Source: an uncultured Candidatus Altimarinota bacterium (GTDB lineage Bacteria > Patescibacteriota > Gracilibacteria > BD1-5 > UBA6164). Taken from it: a DNA stretch of 15,052 bases. Under the pieces are notes generated by a model, which was given only the letters and a program-made list of their open reading frames with translations, did no database searches and was not told where the DNA came from. A program made the position numbers and the translations under genes. The stretch is from assembly GCA_938015605.1 (NCBI GenBank), contig CALLPO010000070.1, positions 1-15,052 of the forward strand, read 5' to 3'. This document shows, in pieces, positions 1-8,594 of this stretch (positions within the stretch are counted from its first letter, which is position 1; each line of letters starts with the position of its first letter).

Positions 1-1
1 T

Positions 2-361
2 AAAGAAGAAGTTTTGGATATCATTAAACTTGATAAGACACTTGTAAGAGATCTATATGCATATTATTTATGATTTAATCTTAATTCATCTTTAATAAGA
101 CAGACTTATGGTTTTTCTAATACAGAACGTAATATAGATACTGATTTAAAAACAATTTACGAACTTCATGATTTACTAAAGGAAGATGAGGTAAAAATTA
201 TTGCAGAATGAATTGATAAATTTACAGTTTGAGGAGAAGAAATTACTGATATGGATGATTTTATGAGATTTTTACATGATATAATCTGAGTTGACTTATT
301 TCAATGATATCACTTATGAAAACCAATGAATCCTGAAGAGATATATTGAGTAGCAGCCTAA
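2..361 (+). CDS. EAL-domain cyclic-di-GMP phosphodiesterase, C-terminal part (5' truncated)
   Basis: This is the last 119 residues of a protein whose start lies left of the window; it reads through five or more in-frame TGA (Gly) codons and stops at TAA. Visible EAL-domain landmarks are IIKLDKTLV near the start (the Lys/Asp strand of the family), IIAEGID in the middle (the AEGV motif with a conserved catalytic-site glutamate) and DLFQGYHLGKPM near the end (the QGY..GKP motif). EAL enzymes hydrolyse cyclic-di-GMP to pGpG. The segment between the KLD and AEG motifs and the one after AEGI look a little longer than in typical EAL domains. Upstream sensor or GGDEF domains, if any, are outside the window, and the EAL signature itself cannot be checked, so it could be a degenerate receptor instead of an active enzyme. 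The gene converges on the ABC-F gene with 13 bases between stops. Confidence 0.8.
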
Positions 362-374
362 GTTTTTGTACTTC

Positions 375-2291
375 TTAATAAACCTCTGCAATCCCTTCTT
401 CAACTTCTTCATAAATCTCAAGTTCTTTATTTCTGATGAGCCAAATCTTATTAGATACATTTTCCAGTAAATCTCTATCATGAGAAACTATGAGTGTTGT
501 TCCATTAAATCAATGGAGCATTTTTTTGATGACTTGTTTTGAATGAAGATCAAGATGATTTGTAGGTTCATCCATTACTATTATATCAGGTCTTTGTAAT
601 AACATCTTAGTGAGTCATACTTTTGCTCTTTCTCATCATGAAAGACTATCAATACGTTGATTTACTTTGTCTCATTGAATAAGGAGTCCTCAGAGTATTT
701 TTCTGATCTCTTGTTCATTATTATGAGATTTTCAGAGTTCATTAATAATGGAGTTAGATAAATCTAGTTCTTCTAAAATTTGAGCAAAAGATCAAATCTT
801 GATAGTTTCATTAATATTAGCAGTTCAAGCTAGTGCTTTTAAATCTCAAAGTATAGTTTTAAGAAGAGTAGTTTTTCATGTACCATTTGCTCAAATAATT
901 CAGATTTTTTCTGATTTATGAACCGCAATTTCTTCTGGAAAAGTAATAAGTGGAAAAGTGTATCCAACTTGAATATTCTCTAGCTTCATAATGATTTCAG
1001 GAAGTCTTTTATCAGATTGTAAACTAATGAATTTTACAGTCTGTTCATTGAGAGGTTCTTCTAGTACTGTAATTTTCTCCATAGCTTTTATCCTACTCTG
1101 AACACTACTTGCTTTAGCTGAATTTGCTCTAAATCTACTTATATAATCTGATGTTGTTTGAAGTTCTTTTTGTTGATCCTTAAAATCCTTCATATCTTTA
1201 TTATACTTTGCATCCTTTTGTTCAAGATAGTCTATATATTTACCGGTATAACTAGTTATCTTTTTTTGTGAAACCTCAATTATTCTTTCACTAGAGTTAT
1301 CAATAAATCTAATATCATGTGAAATTGAAACAAGAGCTTTCTTCCAGTTTTGACAGAACTTTTCAAGAAATATTATTCCTTCAATGTCTAAATGATTTGT
1401 TGGTTCATCAAGAATAAGAATATCTACTTCATTTATAAGAAATTTAGCTATTTGAACTTTAGTTTGCTCTCAACCAGAAAGACTCAAAACATTCTGTGAC
1501 ATTTGTTCTTCAGTGAATCAAAAGTATTTTAATATATTATTTTGCAGTTCATATTTTCTAAATCCATCTTCTTCAGCTAATTGTTTATTAAGTTTCTCTA
1601 TTTCTTCCCAATTTTCTCAAATGGCACTTATCTCATCAAGTCTTTGAATTTGTTTTGTTACTTCTGGAAACACTTGAAGCATTTCTTCAGCGAGAGTGTT
1701 TTCTTCTGATATCCAAAATAGATCTTGAGAAAGATATCCAATATTTATTCAAGGAGCAAGTAATACTTGTCACTCTCATTCCATTTGGTCAGATTCCTTT
1801 CAAATGATGATTTTCAATAACGTAGTCTTTCAGCATCCATTTTTTCATATGAGTGCAACTTTATCTGTTTTGTTAATCTGAAGCTCTGCTGCATTGAAAA
1901 GGTGTGTTAAACCTATGTTTCTAGTAAGATTCTTGATACTAATAAGACTAGATTGAATTTTAGATTTTCATTCGAACAGATATTTAGGAATGGTTTCAAG
2001 ACAATAGTTTGTTTTAGGTTTAGAATCTCAATAATTTTTTTCTTCTCAGTCACTTTTTTTCTTATCTAATTCAAACTCTGAGGTTACAAATTTTCTGAGT
2101 CTCTTAAATTTAGTTGTATTTTTAATTTTCTTAGGAATCTCATCTAAAAAATCCTGACAAATTTCTTCAACTTCATAGTAGTTTAAATCACCATGCTGTT
2201 CAAGTACTGAATTGATTATTGTTTCTAGTTCTTCCTGTTGTAATGTATCTATTATATCCACTCTTGTATTGCTAAAAAATATTTTGTGCAT
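375..2291 (-). CDS. ABC-F family ATPase (translation factor or ribosome-protection type)
   Basis: The protein has 638 residues and two tandem ABC ATPase domains with no membrane segments, which is the ABC-F (Uup/EttA-like) arrangement. Members bind the ribosomal E site and act on stalled or antibiotic-blocked ribosomes. The first domain starts near residue 118: Walker A GKNGCGKTT at about 147, signature LSGGEQ at about 270, Walker B LILDEPTNHLD at about 292. The interdomain linker (about 350-410) carries the typical RFRANSAKASSVQSRIKAMEK-type helix. The second domain has GANGTGKTT at about 466, LSGGERAKV at about 548 and DEPTNHLD at about 573. Several glycines in these motifs are TGA codons. 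Oddly, about 115 residues precede the first ABC domain; they are acidic/basic, probably helical, and I do not recognise them. ATG at 2291 is the chosen start; there is no Shine-Dalgarno sequence, and a TATAAT lies about 28 bases upstream. Which ABC-F subfamily it belongs to cannot be told here. Confidence 0.93.
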
Positions 2292-2334
2292 TGTATTGAA
2301 AAATAATTAAATGACAATAATTATAGATTAATAA

Positions 2335-2361
2335 AAGAGAGTAGAAAATTTCTACTCTCTT
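2335..2361 (-). terminator. Palindromic terminator after the small membrane protein gene
   Basis: AAGAGAGTAGAAA and TTTCTACTCTCTT form a perfect 13-bp inverted repeat around position 2348. It sits 15 bases past the stop of the membrane protein gene and is followed on the minus strand by a short T-rich tract. It separates that gene from the ABC-F gene downstream, so the two are probably not one transcription unit. Confidence 0.7.
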
Positions 2362-2376
2362 AATCTTAGTTTTTTT

Positions 2377-2802
2377 CTAATCCAATAACTTTTTTCATTC
2401 TCATCCAAACTTAGTTCCAAAATAATCAGCAATAAGTCAGAAAAATACTCATTCAAGGATTATGTAGTATGGTGATAGTCATTCAAATGTTGTTCATATC
2501 ATCAAACCTGCTATGTCATCATAGATAAATAGTACGAGGAGAAACATCATCCATCATCAGAAGAATGTTCATCTAAACCACCAAGGGAGTTTCATTTTTA
2601 TGACACTGTGATAGTCCATTACTCAAAATAATCAGATAATTCATCAGAGTGTAATATACCAAAAAAGAAAACCAACTCTGAGCATCATAGATGGTTCATT
2701 GAAAAAAACTGGTATGAGAAAAAATGCAGCAATTCAAAATAACATTCAAAGCCCCTTAGTAATTGAGAGCCTTTTCATTAACTTTTGTTCAAATAGTTTC
2801 AT
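2377..2802 (-). CDS. Small multi-pass membrane protein, unknown function
   Basis: The reading frame encodes 141 residues once TGA is read as Gly (about 15 in-frame TGA codons) and stops at TAG. Four hydrophobic stretches are visible: about 17-34, 43-61, 77-98 and 111-127, with a short basic N-terminus (MKLFEQKLMKR) and a glycine/lysine-rich tail. A WWFRG..FGGWMMF segment lies between helices two and three. I do not recognise a family; the size and helix pattern resemble many small uncharacterised integral membrane proteins. It has its own promoter-like sequence upstream (2861-2888) and a terminator after it, so it is probably a single-gene unit. ATG at 2802 lacks a Shine-Dalgarno sequence. 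Confidence 0.8.
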
Positions 2803-2860
2803 GTGTAAAAAATTTAGAGAATAAAGATTCAATATTTTTTATTTTTGTATTTATAACTTA

Positions 2861-2888
2861 AGTATACTCTTTTATAGACTTAATTCAA
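2861..2888 (-). promoter_or_regulatory. Promoter for the small membrane protein gene
   Basis: Read on the minus strand, TTGAAT and TATACT are separated by 16 bases. This is close to the bacterial housekeeping-sigma consensus. The predicted transcript start is about 50 bases upstream of the ATG at 2802. The 16-bp spacer recurs in other promoters proposed in this window. Confidence 0.5.
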
Positions 2889-2967
2889 CCATATTGATTT
2901 ATAAAATGATTGATTAATTATCTTTTATGTATAGTATCTAAAAAAATATATATAATAAGTTATTGGT

Positions 2968-4284
2968 ATGAAATTTGCACAACTAAATTTAGTCTCTCCT
3001 TTACAAAAAGCTCTTGAGCAACAAGGTTTTGATGCTGCTACTGATATTCAAAAAGAAGTGCTTCCTTATGCTTTAGAATGAGAAGATATTTTATGATGTG
3101 CTCAAACTTGAAGTGGTAAAACTTTAGCCTTTGCTTTGCCAGTAATTAATAATCTCTATGCAATTAATAGTGATGCTGACAAAAAGTATGCTGAAATGCT
3201 TGGAACTCTTGATGAAAAAGAGAGAAAAAAAGCTAAGAAAGAAAAGAAAAAAAATCCTAGGAAAATAGGAAGTTTGATTCTTGCTCCAACAAGAGAATTA
3301 GCTATTCAAATTTGAGAAACTCTTTCTCCTTATTGTACAAATACAAACATCAAACACACAATTATTTATTGAGGGAAGAGTCAGTTTCACCAAGTTCAAG
3401 CATTAGCTAGATGAGTAGATATATTGGTTGCTACTCCAGGGAGGCTTCTTGATCTTATAGAACAGTGATTTGTTGATATTACACATATCTCTAGTTTTAT
3501 ACTAGATGAAGCAGATAAAATGCTTGAAATGTGATTTTTTGAAGATATTACAAAAGTAATAAAATTACTTCCAAGTAAAAGACAAAGCTTGTTTTTCTCT
3601 GCAACAATGCCTCCAAAAATTAAAAAGTTAGCTGATTCAATATTACAAAATGCTGAGGAAATTATTATTGAAAGAGTAGCAATCACAGCACCAGATATTA
3701 AACAAGAAGTATATTTAATTAATCAAGCTCAGAAAAGACATGCACTTCAGTACTTAATAAAGAAAGAAGAATTTGAGTCAATAATAGTCTTTGTAAAAAC
3801 GAAAGATGATACAGAAACTGTACTTAAATATGTTCAAGCTGCATGAATTGTCTGAGATAATATGCACAGGAACAGGTCCCAGAATGCCCGTCAAAAGGCA
3901 TTATTACACCTAAAAACATGAGAAATAAAAGTATTAGTAGCAACAGATATTGCATCTAGATGAATAGATGTTGATAATCTAAGTTGTGTAATTAATTTTG
4001 ATCTCCCTCAGGAAGAAGAAACCTATGTTCATAGAATTGGAAGAACAGCTAGAGCAGGGAAGAAGTGAGTTGCTATTAGTTTGTGTGTACCTGAACAAGA
4101 ACCAAAGCTTGAAAAAATTGAAGAACTCATCTGAAAAACCATTACGGTTAATCAAAGCAAAGAATATATGAAAGAAGAATTAGCTTTTGTTGCTAAAGAA
4201 AAAACTAAAATATATAGTTTTTGAGATACTCCAAGATGACCTACTGGAAGAAAGAAAAAGCACTACTGAAAAAAGAAGAAATAA
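2968..4284 (+). CDS. DEAD-box ATP-dependent RNA helicase
   Basis: This 438-residue RNA helicase carries the full DEAD-box motif set in order: Q motif region TDIQ (25-28), motif I AQTGSGKT (45-52), Ia APTRELA (106-112), GG near 135, TPGR (156-159), II DEAD (180-183), III SAT (211-213), V ATDIASRGID (325-334) and VI HRIGRTARAG (355-364). Such enzymes unwind short RNA duplexes in ribosome assembly, mRNA decay or cold adaptation. In the Q motif the usual TPIQ proline is Asp. A lysine-rich insertion (about 64-98) sits between motifs I and Ia, and the C-terminus is short and strongly basic (GRKKKHYGKKKK), a likely RNA-binding tail like that of RhlE-type helicases. The LEMGFF glycine after DEAD is TGA, a clear proof of the recoded genetic code. 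ATG at 2968 lies 11 bases after a TATAAT, with no Shine-Dalgarno sequence. Confidence 0.95.
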
Positions 4285-4312
4285 AAAAACACTGATTAAT
4301 CAGTGTTTTTTT
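4283..4312. terminator. Bidirectional terminator between helicase and cold-shock genes
   Basis: A perfect 30-base palindrome: seven A, CACTGATT, AATCAGTG, seven T. The A tract and T tract make it a rho-independent terminator on both strands. It overlaps the helicase TAA and sits 13 bases past the stop of the convergent cold-shock gene, so it can end both transcripts. Confidence 0.88.
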
Positions 4313-4325
4313 ATTGAAAAGCTAA

Positions 4326-4544
4326 TTATGCTTGTTCACCTTGGTCTTCAGCAACCATAACGTTTACTGCTTGTTCTTTACCATTTCTACCTTCACCCAT
4401 TTCAAATTCAAGAACCATTCCTTCTTCAAGAGAATCGTAATCAACACTTTCATCTAGGTTATTAGCATGGAAAAATACATCACCACTTTCTGTAGCTAGA
4501 AAACCGTAACCATCTTTAACCATTTTAATTGTTCCTTGTAACAT
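4326..4544 (-). CDS. cspA: Cold-shock protein (CSD, RNA chaperone)
   Basis: The 72-residue protein is the length of a single cold-shock domain. It begins MLQGTIKMVKDGYGFLAT, matching the RNP1 region, followed by DVFFHANNL, which is RNP2 (VFFH). The rest matches the acidic loop and the last strands, EGMVLEFEMGEGRNGKEQAVNV. These OB-fold proteins bind single-stranded RNA and DNA and melt secondary structure; they are typically among the most abundant small proteins. All nine glycines are GGT or GGA and none is TGA, unlike the large genes here, which fits high expression. It lies opposite a DEAD-box helicase gene, another RNA-remodelling factor, though the two are convergent and not co-transcribed. 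A leader of about 60 bases is predicted; no Shine-Dalgarno sequence is seen. Confidence 0.95.
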   Translation of the reverse strand: MLQGTIKMVKDGYGFLATESGDVFFHANNLDESVDYDSLEEGMVLEFEMGEGRNGKEQAVNVMVAEDQGEQA

Positions 4545-4615
4545 AAAATTATGTTTATTGTATAAAAATTAATTTGAGAACTTTCTTGAAAAATTTACTC
4601 TAAACTAATATTAGT

Positions 4616-4643
4616 AATGTAATTAATATTTTTATATATTCAA
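4616..4643 (-). promoter_or_regulatory. Possible promoter of the cold-shock gene
   Basis: On the minus strand TTGAAT is followed, after 16 bases, by TACATT (four of six -10 consensus bases). The predicted transcript start near 4609 falls inside the 12-bp palindrome ACTAATATTAGT (about 4603-4614). That would give a leader of roughly 60 nt, shorter than the long cold-sensing leader of E. coli cspA. Confidence 0.35.
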
Positions 4644-4691
4644 GTTTTTTTTTGAGTTTTTTATTTTAACTGATTATTTACAAAATATTGT

Positions 4692-4719
4692 TTGATTTTA
4701 TTGTATTCAGTGCTATATT
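4692..4719 (+). promoter_or_regulatory. Promoter of the aldolase-phosphatase operon
   Basis: TTGATT and TATATT are separated by 16 bases. The predicted transcript start is about 20 bases upstream of the aldolase ATG at 4748. There is no Shine-Dalgarno sequence in the short leader. Confidence 0.45.
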
Positions 4720-4747
4720 AAAATGTATTATTTTTTAATGATTTTCT

Positions 4748-5812
4748 ATGGGAATTTTAGATATTGTAAAACCAGGTGTAATATATTGAGAAGATTTAAA
4801 TAAAGTATATAATTATGCTAAAGAACACCATTTTGCTATTCCTGCTATTAACACTGTTGGTACTAATTCCATTAATGCTGCATTAGAAGCAGCTAAAGAA
4901 GCTCATTCACCTATTATTATTCAATTCAGTCAATGAGGTTGAAAATTTATATGATGAAATGGAATTGATGATCTTGAGTCTATGATCCTGTGAACAGTAA
5001 TTTGAGCAAAACATGTCCATACTTTGGCTGAGGCATATTGAGTTGTTGTTATATTGCATACAGATCATGCTAATAAAAAAGCTCTTCCTTGGATTGATTG
5101 ATTAATTCTAGAGAATAAGAAATATTATGAAAAAAATTGAAAACCACTTTTTTCATCACATATGCTTGATTTATCTGTTGAACCTCTTAAAGAGAACTTA
5201 ACAATCTCAAAAGACTATTTCAAAAAACTCAACGAATTAGAAATATGAATAGAAATAGAAGTATGAATTACTGGATGAGAAGAAGAATGAGCTGATACCA
5301 CTTCAGATAAATCAAAAATGTATACTTCTCCAGAAGAACTATCATATGCTTATAGTGAACTTACAGAAGTATGAAATAACTTTACTATTGCAGCTATGTT
5401 TGGTAATGTTCATGGTGTTTATAAACCATGAAATGTTGAATTAAAACCTAAAATTTTAGATGAAGCACAACAATTTATTGCACATAAATATAGTACTTGA
5501 GATAAACCCTTAAATATTGTTTTTCACTGATGAAGTTGAAGTGAACCTACTAAGATTAATGAAGCAATTTGATATGGCGTAATAAAAATGAATGTTGATA
5601 CTGATACTCAATGGGCATTTTGTAGTTGATCTAAAGACTTTATTGACTCTCATAGAGATTACTTACAGACACAAATTTGAAACCCAGAATGATGAGATGT
5701 CCCAAATAAAAAATATTATGATCCAAGAAAATTTATTTGAGCATGACAAGAGGCTATGAAAAATAGAATTCTTCAAGCTTTTACAGAATTAAATGCAATG
5801 AATAAAAATTAG
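4748..5812 (+). CDS. fbaA: Class II fructose-bisphosphate aldolase (zinc-dependent)
   Basis: This 354-residue cytosolic enzyme interconverts fructose-1,6-bisphosphate with dihydroxyacetone phosphate and glyceraldehyde-3-phosphate. Length and sequence match the E. coli FbaA type. Motifs: AINTVGTNSINAALEAA (33-49), ILHTDHANKKALPWIDGL (102-119) with catalytic Asp106 and zinc ligand His107, SSHMLDLS (136-143), EIEVGITGGEEEG (169-181) with the glutamate ligand, GNVHGVY with His222, FHGGSGS (259-265) with His260, and KMNVDTDTQWA (280-290). Within HTDHANKK, E. coli has Cys after the second His; here it is Ala. About 30 glycines are TGA and only about nine are GGN, so TGA is the main glycine codon. 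The bisphosphatase gene follows 23 bases downstream, which suggests a gluconeogenic or pentose-feeding operon. Confidence 0.97.
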
Positions 5813-5835
5813 TTTATATTTATTCTTCACACAAT

Positions 5836-6693
5836 ATGCAAGACTTTTGAAACAAAATAGAACATATAGCTTTATGAGTAAAAAAACTTTTAGTACAACC
5901 ATACTGAGATAATATTGTTTGAACTAATACTAATTCAAGTGGTGATAATCAAGTCCCAATGGATGTTATCACTGACCAGTATATTTTTGAAGAATTTTCT
6001 AAAATCACTAACATCAAAGAGGTTGTAAGTGAAGAAAGGGACGGTGCAGAATTGATAGATTCTAATTGAAAATATTGTATAGCTTATGATCCACTTGATT
6101 GAAGTAGTTTAGCAGATGTTAATCTAACAGTTTGAACTATTATTTGAATATATGAAGATAATTTTACTTCAGTAAATTTAGTAGGTGCTGCATATATTCT
6201 TTATTGACCAAGGATTGAAATTGTTGAATGTTATTGAACTCAAGTTTTTCATAAGCAATATTTATGAAAGAAATTCATCAAAAAGTCTGTTTCACAACTT
6301 AATGAAAAATGAAGAATTATTTCACCATGAGGTTTATATTATCTTTGGAAGCCTTATCATAAAAATATGATTGAATCATTTTATTTAGATAAATATGTAC
6401 TCAGATATAGTTGAGCGTTTGTTGTTGAAATACATCATTTAATTTTTAAATGATGATGATTACAGTGCTATCCGGAGATTGAATGAAAACCAGATTGAAA
6501 ATTAAGAAAACTTTTTGAAGTTTTTCCTCTTGCTTTTATATTTGAAGCATTATGATGAAAAGCTATAGATAAGAATTGAGTAAGTGTTCTTAAATTAGAT
6601 TGTTGAAGTCTTCATGAATCTACATCTTGTTATATGTGAACAGACTATGAAATAGAAAAAGTAAAAAAATTCCTACCTAGTTTTTCACAATAA
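5836..6693 (+). CDS. fbp: Class I fructose-1,6-bisphosphatase
   Basis: The 285-residue protein hydrolyses fructose-1,6-bisphosphate to fructose-6-phosphate, the step after the aldolase encoded just upstream. Class I landmarks: SGDNQVPMD (35-43), VVSEERDG with the metal-binding glutamates (63-70), DPLDGSS metal/phosphate site (85-91), YGPRIEIV (123-130), YSGAFVVEIHHLIFKGGG (191-208) and GKLRKLFEVFPLAFIFEALGGKA (221-243). It is shorter than the roughly 330-residue E. coli Fbp, mostly through trimmed N-terminal and peripheral segments; the AMP-binding N-terminal helix looks reduced, so allosteric control may differ. In the substrate-site segment SGAFV replaces the more usual IGSMV. Three consecutive TGA codons encode GGG at 206-208. 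ATG at 5836 has no Shine-Dalgarno sequence; co-transcription with the aldolase gene is likely. Confidence 0.92.
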
Positions 6694-6698
6694 AAAAT

Positions 6699-6727
6699 AA
6701 AAAACTTTGATTATATCAGAGTTTTTT
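6699..6727 (+). terminator. Terminator of the aldolase-phosphatase operon
   Basis: AAAAAACTTTGAT pairs with ATCAGAGTTTTTT across a three-base loop (one G-U pair), ending in a T run. It begins six bases after the bisphosphatase stop codon. Confidence 0.85.
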
Positions 6728-6766
6728 ATAAGCTAGGATTACATTTAAATTATAATTAAAACAATT

Positions 6767-7066
6767 ATGGCAAAGACATATATTGATGGGACAAGTTGTA
6801 AAACTGTTTCTGGACAATTTTGAGAATTTCATAATATGAGTTTCAATCTTGAAAAATTACAACAATATGCAAACGAAAAAGGATATGTAAATATGACAAT
6901 GAGTAAAAGAAGGGAAGTTGGACAATATGGAGATACTCATTATTTTACTCTTAATGAATGGAATCCAGATGAAGCTAATGGTTCTGCTGGAAATGATTCT
7001 GCTCCTGCATCTAAACAAAATGCACCTGCTTGAGATGATATTTCTGTTGAAGATATTCCATTTTAA
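6767..7066 (+). CDS. Small SSB-like protein with acidic DIPF-type tail
   Basis: A 99-residue protein I do not recognise as a named family. Residues 1-65 look like a small beta-rich domain (MAKTYIDGT, SGQFGEFHNMSFNLEKLQQYANEKGYVNMTM, DTHYFTLNEW). Residues 66-88 form a low-complexity Asn/Ala/Ser/Pro linker, and the end is DDISVEDIPF. That layout, a domain plus flexible linker plus acidic tip ending in DIPF, copies bacterial single-stranded DNA-binding protein, whose tip recruits repair and replication enzymes. The domain is too short for a canonical SSB (about 110 residues for the OB fold). It could be a reduced OB-fold protein or an unrelated partner using the same docking tail. Seven of nine glycines use GGN, hinting at high expression. 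TATAAT lies 10 bases before the ATG, so the mRNA may be nearly leaderless. Confidence 0.75.
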
Positions 7067-7079
7067 TAAATATTGCTAG

Positions 7080-7119
7080 AAAATAAAAAAACTGAAATAA
7101 TATTCAGTTTTTTTATTTT
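7080..7119. terminator. Bidirectional terminator between the SSB-like and phosphate transporter genes
   Basis: A perfect 17-bp stem, AAAATAAAAAAACTGAA with its complement, around a six-base loop. T-rich arms on both strands suit it to end both convergent transcripts (stops at 7066 and 7128). Confidence 0.88.
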
Positions 7120-7127
7120 CTATATTT

Positions 7128-8462
7128 TTATAACATTATATCTTTTAGTATCATAAATAGTACTCAAGATAATAGTGCAGAAGCTGGAACAGTGATAAGC
7201 CATGCTCATACTATTTTTTTAATCATTGATCTTTCTACATATTTTTCTCATTCTTCTCTTTCATTTCTATAAATCCGCTCTCTTAGTAATCATACACCAA
7301 ATATTCATCATATAGCAATATGAGTAGAACTTACAGGAAGTCATAATTGAGAAGCAATAATTACAGTGATTGATGCAGCTAATGCTATACAAAAAGCTCT
7401 TATTCTATCTAACTCTGTAATTCCTCAACCAACTGTTTGTATAATTCTTGGTCCAAATACTGCTAGTCAAAAACTTATTCAAAATCAACCTAATACAAGT
7501 ATCCAAACAGGTAAATCTACTTTGCTTGATATTCATCAGTTAACAAAAGTATCATAAATTGCTGCCATTGGTCAAATTGCATTGGCTACATCATTTGCTC
7601 AGTGAGCAAATGTTAGAAGAGCTACAGCAAAGATTAATGGAATAGAAAAAAGTGAAGCAATTGCCGCTTTGTCATTAACCATATTTTTTTTCTTCTTTAA
7701 ACTCTTTCTTACTATTACAAATGTAATTGCAGCAATTAACATTCAGATAAGTGCAGCATTAAGGAATTCTACTTTAACCACTTGTTTAATACCTTTTACT
7801 ATAAGATATGTTGTAAATGCCCATGACATTATAGCAACATAGAAAGGAACCCATGCTTTTGCAGCTGTTACTTTATCTTCTTTAAATAGTATTGTTTTCT
7901 TTATTCATAAGAGAAATCATGCAGCAATAATTCAACCAAGTAGAGGTGAGATAAACCATGATGCAGCAATTTTTCACATTGTTCCCCAAGATACTGCTCA
8001 GAATCAAAGTGCAGCAATTCAAGATCACATTACCCCTCATACAATTGAATGAGTGGTAGAAACAGGAGCTCTAACATACGTTGCAAAAGTTAACCAGATT
8101 CATCCAGCTAGGAGAGCAGCAAGCATTATTATTACAAATATTTCTACTCATGCTACTTCACCATACGTTTCCATTATTGGTGAAATATCAATAATTCACT
8201 TTTTTATTGTCTTTACCACATCTCATCAAGCTATAACAGCTCATGAGAAGTTTCATACAGCAGCAATCAAGATTGCTTGTTTGATGGTAATCGCTTTTGA
8301 TCAAACAGCTGGTCATACGCTATTAGCAACATCATTTGCCCCAATATTCACAGCCATATATAGACCTACTCATATTGCAAGTGCTACATAAGCATTCTTA
8401 AAGACCATGTATCCAATAATAACAGACACAAAAACAATAACACTACTTAACAGTATTTTCAT
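7128..8462 (-). CDS. pit: PiT-family inorganic phosphate transporter
   Basis: The 444-residue integral membrane protein carries the internally duplicated signature of the PiT family, which brings in phosphate (often as a metal-phosphate complex) using the H+ or Na+ gradient. First repeat: NIGANDVANSVGPAVGSKAI at about 39-58, then APVSTTHSIVGGVMGSG at about 132-148. Second repeat: FAHGANDVANAIGPMAA at about 290-306, then LPVSSTHIAIGGIFGVG at about 375-391. Around ten hydrophobic helices are visible, with a basic cytoplasmic loop (RKSLKKKKNM) between the halves. Roughly three quarters of the glycines are TGA. No PhoU-like regulator gene is adjacent. The ATG at 8462 lies about 30 bases after a GGAG on the minus strand, too far to act as its ribosome site; an in-frame TAG just upstream excludes a longer start. 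Confidence 0.95.
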
Positions 8463-8560
8463 AGATAAATGGTTCTAATAATAAAAATAATTTACTTTCT
8501 CCTTTCTCTATATATAATGCAATTTGAACAAATGTAAAGATAAAATGACTTATATCTAGT

Positions 8561-8579
8561 AATGAGAATTATTCTTATT
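8561..8579. promoter_or_regulatory. Fur-family-like operator dyad
   Basis: AATGAGAATTATTCTTATT is a 9-1-9 inverted repeat with one mismatch; its core TGAGAATTATTCTTA fits the 7-1-7 layout of Fur/Zur/PerR operators. It lies 15 bases before the start of the cysteine-motif membrane protein gene and 98 bases upstream of the phosphate transporter start, in their shared divergent region. In DNA this AT-rich it may be chance. Confidence 0.3.
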
Positions 8580-8594
8580 TAATCCAATTAAAAA

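Noticed and set aside
2046..2291. An apparent separate 81-residue gene before the ABC-F ATPase
   Set aside because: It is in the same frame as the ATPase and ends only at a TGA that codes Gly; it is the N-terminal extension.
4603..4614. Palindrome ACTAATATTAGT as an operator for the cold-shock gene
   Set aside because: A 12-bp AT palindrome is expected often in DNA of this composition and nothing else supports a regulator site.
7366..8391. Open frames on the + strand inside the phosphate transporter region (7366-7557 and 8053-8391)
   Set aside because: They are antisense shadows of a clear 444-residue PiT protein on the minus strand and show no motif of their own.
8482..8500. GGAG-type ribosome site on the minus strand before the phosphate transporter
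   Set aside because: It is about 30 bases from the ATG, and an in-frame TAG lies between it and the ATG, so it cannot serve that gene's start.
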